Position numbers and translations under genes: made by a program. Source: Priapulus caudatus (taxonomy: Eukaryota > Priapulida > Priapulimorpha > Priapulimorphida > Priapulidae). From it: a stretch of DNA of 64,000 bases. Within the stretch, counting starts at the first letter, position 1, and the number at the start of each line of letters is the position of its first letter. Positions 1-12,200 of the stretch are shown here, piece after piece. The stretch is taken from the NCBI RefSeq assembly GCF_000485595.1, contig NW_014577545.1:96262-160261 (forward strand), read 5' to 3'. The notes beneath the pieces are model-generated. The model searched no databases and was not told the origin of the DNA. It saw nothing but the letters and a program-made list of their open reading frames with translations.

Positions 1-14
1 TAATATATATAGTA

Positions 15-46
<32 letters not shown>

Positions 47-234
47 GTTGCAAATCATATCGTTTTTATTGTAAGTTATATTTTTAAACTGGATTAAACG
101 TATTTTACTTTTCGGAACTGTGGCTATATGTCGTAAAATCAATTCCACTACGTGTATAAAACAAACATACTGACAAAATCAGTGTTTACGCGAGCTGAGC
201 ATATATCAATGGATATATATATATATATACTAGT

Positions 235-288
<54 letters not shown>

Positions 289-300
289 TATATATATGCA
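1..300. repeat. (TA)n microsatellite tracts
   Basis: Two long runs of alternating T and A (about 1-47 and 212-297) are separated by ordinary AT-rich DNA and followed by a short CACGCACG tract. A small open frame across this stretch encodes mostly Ile-Tyr repeats and is a by-product of the simple repeat, not a gene. Confidence 0.9.
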
Positions 301-339
301 CGCACGCACGCGCACATACACAAATTACGTTTCAGTAGA

Positions 340-612
340 AAACCCACGTTATAATCACGTTATTGTGAATACATTAACTAACGTTATTTCAACGTTGCCA
401 GGACTCCATACAATAACGTTATGTTAACGTTACATAAAAACGTTTTTACCAACGTTATATAAACGTTATAAAAACCCTACACATTAACGTTATATAAACG
501 TTATAAAAACCCTACACATTAACGTTATATAAACGTTACAAAAAACGTTATAACAACTTTTGCATAACGTTATAAAAACGTTATAATAACGTTTTTGTGT
601 TAGCTGGGATAT
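340..612. repeat. AACGTT-rich interspersed element
   Basis: The stretch is built of degenerate copies of AACGTTATAAAAACGTTAT-like units, including two near-identical tandem copies of a unit containing AACCCTACACATTAACG around 473-535. It ends with AACGTTTTTGTGTTAGCTGGG. The palindromic AACGTT core recurs more than ten times. This looks like one end of a non-autonomous DNA element or a degenerate satellite. A matching far end was not found. Confidence 0.6.
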
Positions 613-1868
613 TGATGTTACAGGGAGTTGGGTAAGCGGGTTCTAGGTTAGGCAGTTTCTAGGGTGATTGTGAAATGAGAGGAACGGTTGGAACTGGACA
701 AAACGGGTGACACATCATGTGCGCTCAAGATGTAGGGAGTTTTGGGCGAATATATAGGGAGAGTGGTAATAGGAAGGAGGGATTGGAGATTCTGGGGCTG
801 GTCGCGAGAGTATGCTCACGTGCGTCCGCGCGTGTGCGCGGGTCTTTGTCTGTGTGTAAGAAGATGTGAGGTGTGTAAGATATTAAGTTATACAGTTTAC
901 CACACAAGTTCTGGATTTGGATCTTCTTCATAATTTTTACATCAACGGTCATTCCAACATTACAACTTCACACAGTGACACACACACACAACAAAACAAT
1001 TTATAGCCAAATAAAATTTGTTGCATAGGCTTAGTTGTACATAGTTTGTGTAAGTCCGGGAATTTTGCATTTTGGGAATTTTTAAGATTTATAAGTTAGG
1101 GCCTATAGCAAAATAAATTTAGCCTACCTGCCTCTACGCGGTCTTCCATGCCGGGGTCTCGTCTTACTGCTATCTACTGCTATCTACTACTGCTACTATC
1201 TACAATAGTATATGTATTGTACTAGTATTATTAGTGCATCAATATATAATGCGAACGAGATATGCGAGTGACAGTGTGATCGGCGCAGTGATGGCCTCCT
1301 TAGCAGACGACTAGTAAATGAAATACTTTGTATTACTATTCCTTCATGTTCTGCTTCTTTCTCTTATGCTGCTCTTCTAAATTAATAAAGAAACTAACAA
1401 AAGATGTCTCTCTACACCGATGAAACTTATTCCCAACGATAGATAATTACTAATTAGTCCAAGGGGATCGCTAACAACATGCGGATTATCGCTGCATGCA
1501 GTTTGGTAGCACATTTGGAATTTTGCACAGGGGAGAGATAGTGATCCGCTAGGGGGCGGCTCTGATTGGTTAATTTTGTCTCTTATTTATTCTATTTTTT
1601 ATCATTTTTGGCTAATTTTGTTTTATTTTAGAATTAGGGATAGGGTTAGGGTTGACTGATTTCCATATCCACAACTTATTTCTATATTCACTATCTCCCC
1701 CCTGAGACCTACTACTAACTAGCACAGTTGTTTGTTAGTGATTACGTCACGAATTTTCTATGGTAAAATTTGTTGCATTTTTTTACATTAAAAGTAAGAA
1801 CTAACGGGACTAAACGTATCGTCAAATTCTTACCTGATAAGATTGTTTCTCAGCTAGTTAAAAATAAC
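613..1868. repeat. No gene; contains dispersed repeat, copy A (about 960-1510)
   Basis: No convincing coding sequence is seen. Segments 968-1040, 1345-1463 and 1469-1490 recur, in the same order, at about 20735-20812, 20851-20966 and 20991-21015. This marks a dispersed repeat family shared with the mosaic region near 20 kb. Confidence 0.7.
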
Positions 1869-2085
1869 AATGAAATGATGAATTGAATTATGAAATGATG
1901 AATTGAATTATGAAATGAACAATGAAATGATGAATTGAATTATGAAATGATGAATTGAATTATGAAATGATGAATTGAATCATGAAATGATGAATTGAAT
2001 TATGAAATGAACAATGAAATGATGAATTGAATTATGAAATGATGAATTGAATCATGAAATGATGAATTGAATCATGAAATGACAA
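1869..2085. repeat. 20-bp tandem satellite
   Basis: A 20-bp unit, GAAATGATGAATTGAATTAT, is repeated about nine times with occasional TCAT variants and two interruptions by GAACAAT. The interruptions suggest a higher-order repeat. Confidence 0.9.
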
Positions 2086-3927
2086 ATGCTGGAATATTGA
2101 CACAAATCCCCTCCCATAAAAGTGGGCCATATTCGCAAATTCCACATTTTCATCACTTGGTTCATGGTTTTCTCGAAAGTAACTTCTTCCCTAAGATGGA
2201 CGTGGAAAAATATTATCTAATTCACATGAAAACTGGTGCTGTAAACCATTTTTATGTAGAGAATGAATTGTGCTATCGGCAAGTGACGTTGCAATCTTCT
2301 CCGCCTGACTACAGCATAGGGAATCCTAGGTCCATTGTGTTTTCCTTTCGACTGGCTGGGCGATTTGTGCGCATGCGCATTGGTCTGGTCGTAAATTTCT
2401 GCCGATGGGTTCCTGGCAGCCATTATTGATTTATGCAAATTGGGTTCTCTTCCACCAATCAGATTTTGGTAAACTTTTGATATGTTACTACCTATGTACC
2501 ACCAAGTCACATAGTGGCAAAATCAATTCTGTTGCAATTAGTGGTTGGTTGACCAAAATTTTCAGTTAAAATGACTGGACTACCAGTGAAACACTAGGAA
2601 AAGTCTTGCTGGTAGCCCATATGACTTCTGATCATTGGACTAAGTCTATGTCTGAGGGGTCCTAAAATGGTCATATAGTTCGGTCATGACCGACTCGCAG
2701 CTCTGTTGACAGGCAGTCAATCACTGCAGTCGGACACAGAATTATGAATCACCGAAATATTGAAAGGTGATTGGCATTTTACACATGTGTGGCATTTTGT
2801 TGTTGTTCATGTTTTACTTAGCTATTTATGTTTCTGGTATTTCATTGAATATGAAATTGACAAGAGATAATGATCTGGAATACAGGAAAAGAACTGGGAC
2901 CAGGGTGGAGATGTCATGCTTTGTATACCTTTATTAATTAAATATATCTTGGGGTATAGACACATATATAGTAATGCATATCGCGATAACACAAATCTTA
3001 CACTGCATACACAAAATTTAATACAAATGCATATATAATTTAATAAATAGTCTAATTTAATAATTTAACAGTTTAATAATTTAACAGTTTAACAGGGATT
3101 TTTTTCAGGAGGTTCGTGACATAGTCAAATTAATTTCTTTACAGTTGAGTGGGTGAAGGGGAAAATGAGGTCACTGAGAAATACCTACACGAGACTCAAG
3201 CAGCAACAACCAAGTGGCAGTGCGAGAAAACCCCCCAGCAAAAGAAATCAGTGGATTCTGGAAAAACTTAGTTTCCTCAGTCCTTACATTGTGTAATAGA
3301 GTAATGTGATAAGAGTAATGTTAATCAGAAAATACGAATAAGAAGGCCAAATTAGTTGGGGTAAGAACATGTTTTCTGTCTCTTTGTTCTTCCCCAACGC
3401 ACGTGGGTCGGCCAGCCACAGGGCGTGGCTAACGACCCAAGCCAACCCAATCGGAACGCGCAGGCCAGGGGCATTTTGACCAGCGGCCCCTCTAAATTGC
3501 TTGACCAATGGGAGTGCGTGGACTAGAACAATGCGGACGGCGTCAGTATTTCAAATGCGTTCGGGAAATTAAAGAGGGCTCCGCATACCGATATCTTAGC
3601 CAGCACACGTAGACGTAGTACTGTTGCGTTCACGGCTAGTTCGAGCAACGCCTGATATGTAAGTTTATGTTTGTATGACGCGTACCTATCTGTATATGTT
3701 TCAGCTCCGTACAGGGGCACACATTCTATGTATACTTTATCGTAACCAGTAAAGATGTTTGTACTTAAACTACGTACATCAGCGTTGAGAGCTTTGTAAG
3801 ATGTGTACAGCGACATACTTAACAATATACGTAGAACCCTAAACGATCACGGGTAACACATAGTGCACCCTGACTAATCACGTACATCGATCACGTACAT
3901 CGATCACGGGTAACGACTGGCATAGGT
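2086..3927. other. Intergenic, no supported gene
   Basis: Only short random frames are present (up to about 120 codons). They have no recognisable domain and no splice context. A small AT-rich direct repeat (AATTTAACAGTTTAATAATT-like) lies near 3056-3090. The short repeat CGATCACGTACAT / CGATCACGGGTAAC occurs around 3843-3915, just before the LTR-element remnant. Confidence 0.5.
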
Positions 3928-4506
3928 GTGGTCGGAGATCCGGTATTCTACCATGATCCGGTACTAAAGCCAGAGACCAGCCATAAGCTAAACAACCTAT
4001 GGAAAGCGTATTATACGGTGGTAAAACTAATAACACCTAAGAAATTTCTGTTACAACACGAAACGACGCATCGCCAGGTCACCTCCCATGTAGATAACAT
4101 GCGAGCTGCCTATCCGTGGTTACGCTGGGATCAACCACGAGGAGAGGTCACGACCAGACCATCAAAGGAAGCCATAGCGGAAGTCGTACCTGAAGCCATG
4201 ACTGAAGCCGCTACTACCGCCAGCAAGGAAGCCACACCTAGGGACCGTACAGCGACGACGGCTACGAGGAAGCAGCCACTGCGGCAGGCAAAGCTAGCCT
4301 GTCCTACGGCGAGCGAAGCTTTCATATCCAGTGACGATTCGAAGTCAGAAGATGAAGCCAGGCCACCAAGACAAAGGGCTTCATCGGAGAGTAGCTATAG
4401 CGATAGCGATCTCTTAACGTTAGCAAGGTTGGTGCCAGTGCAGTTGCAGGAACCATCTACGTCGGCCTCCCACTCGGACACCTCTGATCAAGGACTGCAC
4501 GAGTAG
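3928..4506 (+). CDS. LTR retrotransposon pol: integrase C-terminal tail (fragment)
   Basis: The first ~60 residues resemble the C-terminal module of Ty3/Gypsy integrases. A 'VGDPVFYHDPV' start is followed by a basic/aromatic beta-rich stretch and then a His-Val-Asp-Asn-Met segment where the family usually has 'H.N.LK.Y'. The remaining ~130 residues are low-complexity Ala/Glu/Thr/Ser and acidic, a common pol or gag-pol tail. The catalytic core, reverse transcriptase, protease and gag are not in the window upstream, so this is a 5'-truncated element. An env-like frame follows after about 400 nt, the pol-env order of envelope-bearing Gypsy elements. Recognition is by pattern only. Confidence 0.55.
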   Translation: MVGDPVFYHDPVLKPETSHKLNNLWKAYYTVVKLITPKKFLLQHETTHRQVTSHVDNMRAAYPWLRWDQPRGEVTTRPSKEAIAEVVPEAMTEAATTASKEATPRDRTATTATRKQPLRQAKLACPTASEAFISSDDSKSEDEARPPRQRASSESSYSDSDLLTLARLVPVQLQEPSTSASHSDTSDQGLHE

Positions 4507-4909
4507 GACGGAAGTTAAGCAACAGGCGACACACAATGATGCCAACAGGACCGCGGCCTGAGGCATTATTGACAACCACGCGACACATAACGAGATCGAT
4601 GACGATGGCACACCGGATCGTTTTGGTCAGATGGGAAGGGGAGACGTACACAATTCAATGGCTACATTCTTTTCAGCGAGCATTTCAAGGAGCCGCTAGG
4701 AACACGTAGAAACATCGGAGAACAAGTAGTCCTTCGATGGAGGACGAGGGCCGACCGTCGTTACAATATACAGCGTTAGTGAAATACCACAGACTTCTAA
4801 GAACCTGTTGCTTTGCAGATACATGCCGAGCCAGGGGAAAGGGGTTCACGTTAAGTTACGCTAAGTAAACTGACGTCAACTGAATAATCTTTCATTTTTC
4901 CATTACAGG

Positions 4910-5863
4910 TATCGACTGTGTGTTGCGACTCTGGTGCTCGCAGTGACGTTAATAAGAGGAGAAGTGTTTGTACCAAAAGGGACGCTCGCAATAACGCAAA
5001 GTAGTTGGACCATCGTGTTTACGTTGGACTTATCACCTGTGAAGACTTATATGAGGGGGATTGATGAGCAGATAGAGTATTTGTTTAACCAACGCACCAA
5101 ACGGTCACCGCCAGCTGCGGCTCGAGCGCCTATTACCAGTGACAGAGATCGCATGGCAAGACAAAATGTTCCCTCATTGAGAAAAGTGTTTAGCAAATGG
5201 TTGCACCCGAATGTTACAACAACACCAACACCGTTATGGCTAAACAACACAGTGCGAGTGCAACAACAACAACAAATGAACGCGAACAATGAGCAGTTTC
5301 GTGAGATTATTGAAGTATTTATAAAGATACATGCGGCTGATTTTAGGCAGCGCTATCATAGGTTATCAGAGCGCATTGAAGGATTAACGTCTATGTTTGC
5401 TACGACGTGGCATCGCTTTAAGCGATCATTATTACCGTTTATCGGCCGTTTTCAAATGGCGTTGTATGGTGTAGCAACGGAGGATGATTTGAACGATTTA
5501 CAAGCCAGATTAGCGGGTTTCGAAGTTACCCAGGGGGCATTCCAACATGCCATAGAACATTCATTGACAGTTTTCAACCTGACAAAGACACAGGTTAAAT
5601 TGAATCATTACACTTTAAATGAATTAATCGATGGTGTGGAGACAATGCGACAGTTTGTTAATAGTATAAACGATCAGCTGTTAACTTTGACTATTACCCT
5701 TAACACTAGGACGGCAGCCATAATTAGACTACATACCACGATTGATATGATGATGAAGTCTGAAAAGACAGATGGAAACAGCTCTCGAGGTTGGCTGGCT
5801 GTGCGAAAAAAATCTGCACGCTGCAGCCGCCTATTACCACACCTTCAAACAGGAGGTTTCTAA
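4910..5863 (+). CDS. Env-like fusion glycoprotein of an endogenous LTR element (baculovirus F / errantivirus type), 3'-truncated
   Basis: A splice-acceptor-like TTTTTCCATTACAG ends at 4909 and opens directly into a hydrophobic signal-peptide-like segment. The mature-like N-terminus then follows, with the beta-rich pattern typical of insect retroviral/baculoviral F proteins. At about 5417-5430 there is a basic RFKR site, resembling furin cleavage, directly followed by a Leu-Leu-Pro-Phe-Ile-Gly hydrophobic stretch like a fusion peptide. A long amphipathic, coiled-coil-like region comes next (to about 5760). Known: such envelopes are made from a spliced subgenomic RNA. No transmembrane anchor is seen, because the frame runs into P-element-like sequence at about 5765. 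The gene is therefore broken and probably non-functional. Confidence 0.6.
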   Translation, partial: YRLCVATLVLAVTLIRGEVFVPKGTLAITQSSWTIVFTLDLSPVKTYMRGIDEQIEYLFNQRTKRSPPAAARAPITSDRDRMARQNVPSLRKVFSKWLHPNVTTTPTPLWLNNTVRVQQQQQMNANNEQFREIIEVFIKIHAADFRQRYHRLSERIEGLTSMFATTWHRFKRSLLPFIGRFQMALYGVATEDDLNDLQARLAGFEVTQGAFQHAIEHSLTVFNLTKTQVKLNHYTLNELIDGVETMRQFVNSINDQLLTLTITLNTRTAAIIRLHTTIDMMMKSEKTDGNSSRGWLAVRKKSARCSRLLPHLQTGGF

Positions 5864-6380
5864 AGGTCAAGAAGAACCGAAGGGTGAGGGCGTCCTGATT
5901 CTAGATGAAGTACGCGTCATCGGTAAGGTCATGTGGAATAGCAAAAATCTCCAAATGTACGGCGTCACGCTAACACCAGACGATCTCAGCACCTTACCTG
6001 ACATTTATGAAACACTGGAAAAAAAGAAGCGCATAGCACCAGCGCAGCCTATCCGGCAGTTTCTTTGGAGAGATCTGTCTTGATCCTACGACGTCATTGG
6101 CCCCTACTTCGCTACGGAATCTTCTCTCGAGCACAAATTTTTGACAGGATGCCTTGCAGAAAACATGAGGCTATTTGAGCCCCATGGGTTTCACACTGTT
6201 TGAATAGTTTGTGATGGTGCTGGTGCCAATTTGACCACAATCAAATCGTAGACAGGGATAAGGCGGGGTGCCTACAGTCAATCGAGGGCATCTTCCACGC
6301 AGGATGTTCAGCCGTGGCTTACAAACTCGTTCAACCCGATGTACAGAGTGCATTTTGTCATCTCTCCGTCGCACCAAGTA
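5772..6380 (+). pseudogene. P-element-like (THAP9-type) transposase relic, RNase H-like part
   Basis: One frame runs through from 5772, interrupted by in-frame stops at 6081, near 6200 and near 6250. In order it reads a 'GEGVLILDEV' strand carrying the first acidic residue, 'GVTLTPDDLSTLPDIYETL', 'QFLWRDLS', 'YDVIGPYFATESSLEHKF', 'IVCDGAGANLTTIK' with the second catalytic-type Asp, and 'FVISPSHQ', which usually precedes the GTP-binding insertion in this family. No frameshift is needed, only stops, so it decayed fairly recently. It abuts the truncated env frame, which suggests one element inserted into the other. Confidence 0.65.
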
Positions 6381-6808
6381 AGGAATTAATACTATATTCA
6401 GATATTTATTTTGTTGACAGTAAAAGGAAATTATACAGTTTTTTTAATTTGAAGCAATGCAAAAATGTTTATTACGCTTCTGACTGTAAGACGTGCATGA
6501 TGAAACAAATGTAATTAACCATTTTTTTAAATAATGATACACTTGTTTCAGATATCTCACACAGTAATGATAAGAATGACACCGAGACGACCGCTTACAG
6601 ATTTAATAGGAGTTTGTTTTTAAACACACTTAATAACAATAAATTTTAATAGAAACCCCTTTTTTGCAGCTTAAAAACATGGTCAATGCCTTCTTTTCAT
6701 CACGTCAACATGGCACAAAGGATGCCAAACGGCGGCCATCTTCTGTCAGTGTTTAACATGCTTGACTGCTCGTGACTAATCGCTTTATCCTCTCCTTTCT
6801 GTGCAATA
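6381..6808. other. AT-rich spacer, no gene seen
   Basis: The frame from 6314 to 6514 has no recognisable domain beyond the tail of the P-like relic. The rest is AT-rich without repeats that I can place. Confidence 0.4.
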
Positions 6809-7016
6809 ATGCGCTCTTGTGTGGCCTTCGGCTAAAATCAGAAGGCAGAAAAAGGAGTATCTTTCTTCAAGTTCCCAAAGGATCTAGTTAGCCGTCGTGT
6901 TTGGAAACATCGCATTGGGCAAGGTGACAAAAACTGGACCCCCAATCCAGACTCAACACTTAGATACAAGAGTAGGGTTAAAACACGAGCCTATTCTTTT
7001 CCTTGGAGGAGCCCGT
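6809..7016 (+). pseudogene. Decayed THAP zinc-finger domain
   Basis: Reading from the ATG at 6809 gives 'MRSCVAFG', a TAA stop where the second zinc-ligand Cys would be, then 'GVSFFKFPKDLVSRRVWKH' and a basic/Trp stretch. This is the C2CH THAP layout (Cys-x3-Gly-Cys, then FPKD, then Trp). The distal 'CSxHF' motif is degraded as well (Tyr-Ser-Phe-Pro-Trp at about 6995-7010). THAP domains head several DNA transposases, including P-like and Kolobok elements. Because it lies 5' of the DUF7869-type relic and 3' of the P-like relic, it could belong to either. Confidence 0.5.
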
Positions 7017-7959
7017 GAGTGATTCACTCAGGGTGGTTTTATGGTGCGTTTTTCGAGACTAAAACTTCCAAACTGGGTTTATTCTAAACATGAACCTTTC
7101 TCCGCTATCCTGGGACTTACTATGTATCACAATACTCTATATTAAACTAATATAACCTGTTACAAAATTTCGAAGCGATGAGCGGCAATATTTCTAGCGC
7201 CATTTCTGGTGTCCTTCAAACTTCGGTTTGAAGAGCGGATGCATCACGGTATGCCTGAGAAAAAGCACGTGGATGTGGCGCGTATCCTTCACCGACCAAT
7301 CGGAGGGCTCGCAGCGCACTAAAGCTGATGTGCAACGAAGTGTATGTCTATCTAGCTTTAATAGTGCTCTCAGCAGAAAGCAAAATGAATGCCGAAAGAA
7401 ATGGTTTGCTCTCATATCGTTGTCGCTAGGAAATTAAAATAAAATTAATTTAACCATATCCTTCAATTACGTTTGTTTTTCGTTTCTCTGTTAATATTCA
7501 TGTCATTCTAAATATAATTACTCCATAACAGATGATGATGCAGCCAAGCAGAGAAAAAGGGATTTTACCAAAAATTACCTTGTTCTGTAACAAGATAAAC
7601 AACGGATTCAAGTTTGTCAACCAACATTACTGAGCATTTTTGGTGAGTACAGTGTATGTGTAGGCTTTAACCCATCAACACCTGAACGCGCCCATGCAAC
7701 GTGCATTTCTAGACCTCCGGCCATACGTGCCTATGGCACGCATAAAATTAACGGCTAGACTAGGTCACTTTCAATTTTCCGCATTGATCCCTGGGCGACG
7801 CGCCATAATCCAAAAAGTTTTTCTCTAGAAATGATGTTGTGACGTAGTCATGGACACGTATCCGCCCGCACTAAAATGGTTAAAAAAAACTTGTCTTAGC
7901 TTACCAGTCCTCTTTAAATTTCAGGTATTAAGAGAGATCGTGTCTCGAATATTGGCTGA

Positions 7960-9240
7960 AAAATGGACAAGCAAGATCTGAGAATAGAGCGCTCGCAATA
8001 CGGAAGAACGAAATGCAATGAAGCATTCACACTCATATCCAGTGTTTTACGTACCAAGCTTGTCATTATGCTCGATGTGGAGCACCCGGCAGAAGGTACC
8101 TACCGACTGACCTAAGTGTGGCAAAGATGCACAGGTTGTTTTGGATCAAAATCATGCTCGAGTTTCGTATGCCTTATATCGGAGTGTATTTATGTACAAC
8201 TTTAACTTGGCATTTGGGCACCCAGCGAGTGACATCTGTTCGACCTGTGTCAAGTTTCGCATTGAAATTAAGAATCCCGAACTGGCATTGGATGAAAAAA
8301 GGCCATCATTCACATGCTCCATAGGCGTCGTGAACGTCAATTTTATGACATACTAAATGACGTCGGCAATTCATTCACGGTCTCTTTTGATATCATGGAG
8401 AATTTAGTTTTGCCAAAGTCTCCCATAGGAGAAACCTATTACTCAAGACAGCAATTTCTCTATGTCTTTTGAGTCGTCAACCACCGTGGAAGGGGTCAGT
8501 CCCAGGGGAAGGACAACATTTGTTTGTATGTTTGGTTAGAACACCAGAATAGAAAAAATAGCAACATGGTCGCTTCTGCATTGCGACACTATTTTCAGTC
8601 TGTTGTGGATATTAGCCAGGTAGAACACCTACGTCTATTTTCAGATTCATGCTATGGACACAATAAAAACATAAATGTTTTGTCTATGCTTTTTGCTATC
8701 CAGAGCCAGAATCTGCAACTCATTATCGATTAATTTTTCCCAATCCGTGGCCACAGTTTTCTACCTGCTGATCGGGCATTTGGTAGAATATAACAGGACA
8801 TCCGCAAAAAAGAAACAATACTACTGGAACAATTCTGAGGAAATACGGAAATGTCAGAGTATGGTAGATGCTGGTACTGTTATGACTTCAAAAGTGAGTC
8901 TGGTCAATTCTGTAAATCCCAAAGAACATTCAAAATCAGTGAGGCAAGGGTAATTCAGGTGGCAGGAGAAAAGCTAGGTTTCAAAACGTCCTACTCTGGT
9001 GATTTCTGTACCCATGCTGTCCTGAAGAGGTAAAAAGTGGTCTCAGTTCGAACCTGCTCTTGCTGCAGATGTGAACCGTGTAAAACTTGCCAAAAAACAG
9101 AATGTTCTTAAACTGCTTGCCGACCTTAGAGAAAATGAGACAGTTCGTAATTTCTATTAGGATGCCCTATCTCATACTGGAGATAAAGCTACTATTCAAG
9201 ACATTGAGGACAGTGATGAGGAGGAATATGGGGTAGACTG
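7960..9240 (+). pseudogene. DUF7869-type transposase-like protein, relic copy
   Basis: Successive frames rejoin into one recognisable protein. There is a region ending in a tyrosine-rich 'YNFNLAFGHPASDICSTC' (a Cys pair that introduces the core), and then 'FYDILNDVGNSFTVSFDIME' with the first putative acidic residue. A 'YYSRQQFLYVF' strand follows, then 'YVWLEHQNRKNSNMVASAL' and 'LRLFSDSCYGHNKN' with the second acidic residue. The C-terminal part is 'EMSEYGRCWYCYDFKSESGQ'. At least five stops or frameshifts (near 8115, 8355, 8472, 8730 and 9033) make it a pseudogene. It is a distant relative of the protein at 54987-58481. The DUF7869 label and the RNase-H-like reading are inferences from the D...D...E spacing. 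Confidence 0.55.
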
Positions 9241-12200
9241 ACTTCGACTTTGACTAGGCGATTTGCGATTTAAAGCCAAGACTAAGCACCTGGCTGGCTG
9301 GTCGCCATCATAAGCATTACCCTAGACTATTCGTACTCTCGGTCATGGTCATAAATGTCGTTCTGTTACTTTTAATTTAATAGTTGAATTTTCAGTTTCT
9401 AGTATTCATTGCAAAGAATTTGACATTATCAATGTTGTAATTGTCTGTGGACTTAACAGGTTTTGCGAAAACATTGCTGATGGACTTGGCGGGTTTTGCT
9501 TGAAAACTTGACTATGATTCTGAAATAATTAGTTTTCTATTAGTTAGATTTGTGTATTTCTGGCATGTTTTTAGTTTTTATATAACATTTTTATAACAAC
9601 CAAGTAATAATTGGTAAACCTCACAACAGATACTCAGTAAAAAAACTCAGTTTAAAAGATACCAGATTGCTCGCGCAAACGGAAGGTCGGGAGTTAGCGC
9701 GTCAATGCCAAACACTTGAAAAATGCTGAAAAACTTATAGTATATTATATATATATTGCGAAATTTATCAAGAACGAGCGCCTGCACGCGGCGAAACCTG
9801 CCAGTGGACGGACGGTCGACAAAGTTGCGAAATGACGTTAATAAACGAATGAGAGACGGCCCAAAAGTTACCACAAGCGAAAATTGAGGCATGTTGATTA
9901 TAAGCATATCTATAAGGTATCTTTGAGGATTCATGTAATGTTGCGTATTCGCGATTATATGTAAGATCATATGATATTAACTCTTATGTGATATATGCGT
10001 GGACGTGTAGCCAAATACTAGATTACCTGGAAATGTCAACTTGGCTACTCCTAACCCTGCAGCTAGCAATTCCGTTCTCTCACACGTATCTGGAGTTTTG
10101 TCTGCGTCCACTTGTGAGAGGCAGCAGAAAGTGTGAGTCCACGAGTTTTTAATTCTTACGAATAGTGGAGAGTTGCGCTGTAGCTCAGACATAACAGCAA
10201 TTAATATAAGACATCAAATTTGATATCAAGGAACGTACATGCTTCACGTACACTCCCACCCCGCATTATCTTAGCACGTATTGTAGATGATATTGGCCAG
10301 GTGTAACAAATTCTGCCAACAGATCAAGATTTTGGTTCTTGTAAATATAAAAGTGACACAATACACAGTTCACATAGGAAACACTGCATATAATGTAGCA
10401 TTGTTTGGAAGTAAAATTAGATTTTCTTACTGTTCCTATCGTGGAAGAATGGATTTGCCCTCGGTGGAGCTGCATTGAGGATGGCAACACTGGTCGTGGC
10501 ACCACGGGTGGTGCCAACACTGAGAATCTCAGCAACTTGCCGAAGCATGCTGGCAGATGGAGTAGTTACAAACAATAGTTACAATACGTAATAGTTACAA
10601 ACCAATACAACACAATTTTTCCACTAGGGAAATAATGCAGATTGAGTTTGAGTTGGGTAATCTCAACATTAGTATACAGATATGCACAAGCGTTAATAAC
10701 GAAATATAGTTTTGTCACACTAAAGCAAATGTCGGAACTGAGTACTCAAGCCCACAGCCGAGAAGTAAACAGCAGACTTACACTTGTACGTAAGATTAGA
10801 TGAGATGGAATAAGATCATACAGTCACATGATTTGGGAACCAGTCAAATATAGGATTTATAGGAATGTTCCCCCAAATATAGGCAACTCCTATAAAAATA
10901 TAGGAAATATAGAAATTATAGGAGCTCTGGTAGCCATGCATATGAATTCCTTAATTATATGAAGCTAAAACCAATCTCAATATAGCTGCTCATGATGAAA
11001 CAGCTGGAAGCAGCCTAGAATGCACAGTGGGGTAACTCAAGAGGATTAATGCCCGGAGACACGGTTGTCAACAGCTCAACAGGAATTGCATGTACACTTG
11101 AGAGAATTCTCATTGAAAATTCAAGCATATCATTTGTACAATGCACATATCACTCATTAACAGATTATGAGAGATGGAAAGAACGATTACTTTACCGTTG
11201 AACTCGGAGAGTTGTAAATCGTTTGCCACCATTAAGGCACCTCACAGATTTGAGCAAGACGTAATTGGGAAGGATTAGCTAGTAAAAAAACCATTTGGGG
11301 TTATTGCTGGAAAATGTTTTTGAACTGATATTGGTCCGACAGCTTTGTATAACAAAGATTCTAGATCTAGAAAACCAAATACTGCCGATTGTTTGAGTTC
11401 TACAAAGAGAAACTGAATTTAATTCATTTCTCATAATTTTCTCCTATTTACTCACAGACAGATTGACATACGACTCCGTAGGTTAGTCATGATCACCTGC
11501 ACGCCTCACTGTTGGCATTGAATTGTTGGTCCAGTGACATCAGCAATGAACATTGCATCATTGGAAGCACCCTGTTTGTCATTAAAACATTGAAATTGCT
11601 TTAATGATAAATAAAAATAATAGCAGAACACTTTTAAAGCACAGAGTTTTTGATTACCTGAGTGCAGCTCTCCTAAGCATTATAATACTAACCTCAATTT
11701 CAGACATGTCCAGGTCATACTGTATCGGGCGGACATAGCAAACAGCTGCATTTAAACAACAGTGTTGTGAGCGTAGGTATAGGCTGGGGTGTATCCAGTG
11801 AATGGGGGCAATATAAGCTGTAGACCACGGTTTGCGCCACCACCCGATCTCAGCAGGTCGAATCCGGCCCCAGCCACTTTGGGGAAATGCTCTTCTATGC
11901 ACTTTACAAATGTAGCTGCGTCACCATTCTTGTCTGTAAAATATATTATTATTTGCGCAGACGTTATATATTTATGTTAGAGAAGATAAGTTAATGTGTT
12001 GTGATCGTAGGTAGGCTGGGGTGTATCCAGTGGATGAGGGCAATATAACCTGTAGACCACGGCTTGTACTGTAGCAGGGATTTATAACTTAAAAATGGTG
12101 AAATAAAAAAGCATTATTTATATGGTACCATCAAAGGGTACGTAGACCCTTGTACCAGATTGCTCGCGCAAACGGAAGGTCGGAGAATGAACTCTGGGGA

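Noticed and set aside
152..427. 91-codon ORF rich in Ile-Tyr
   Set aside because: Translation of a TA microsatellite; no domain.
2067..2510. ORFs of 97-120 codons on both strands
   Set aside because: Open on opposite strands at once, no domain, starts inside a satellite.
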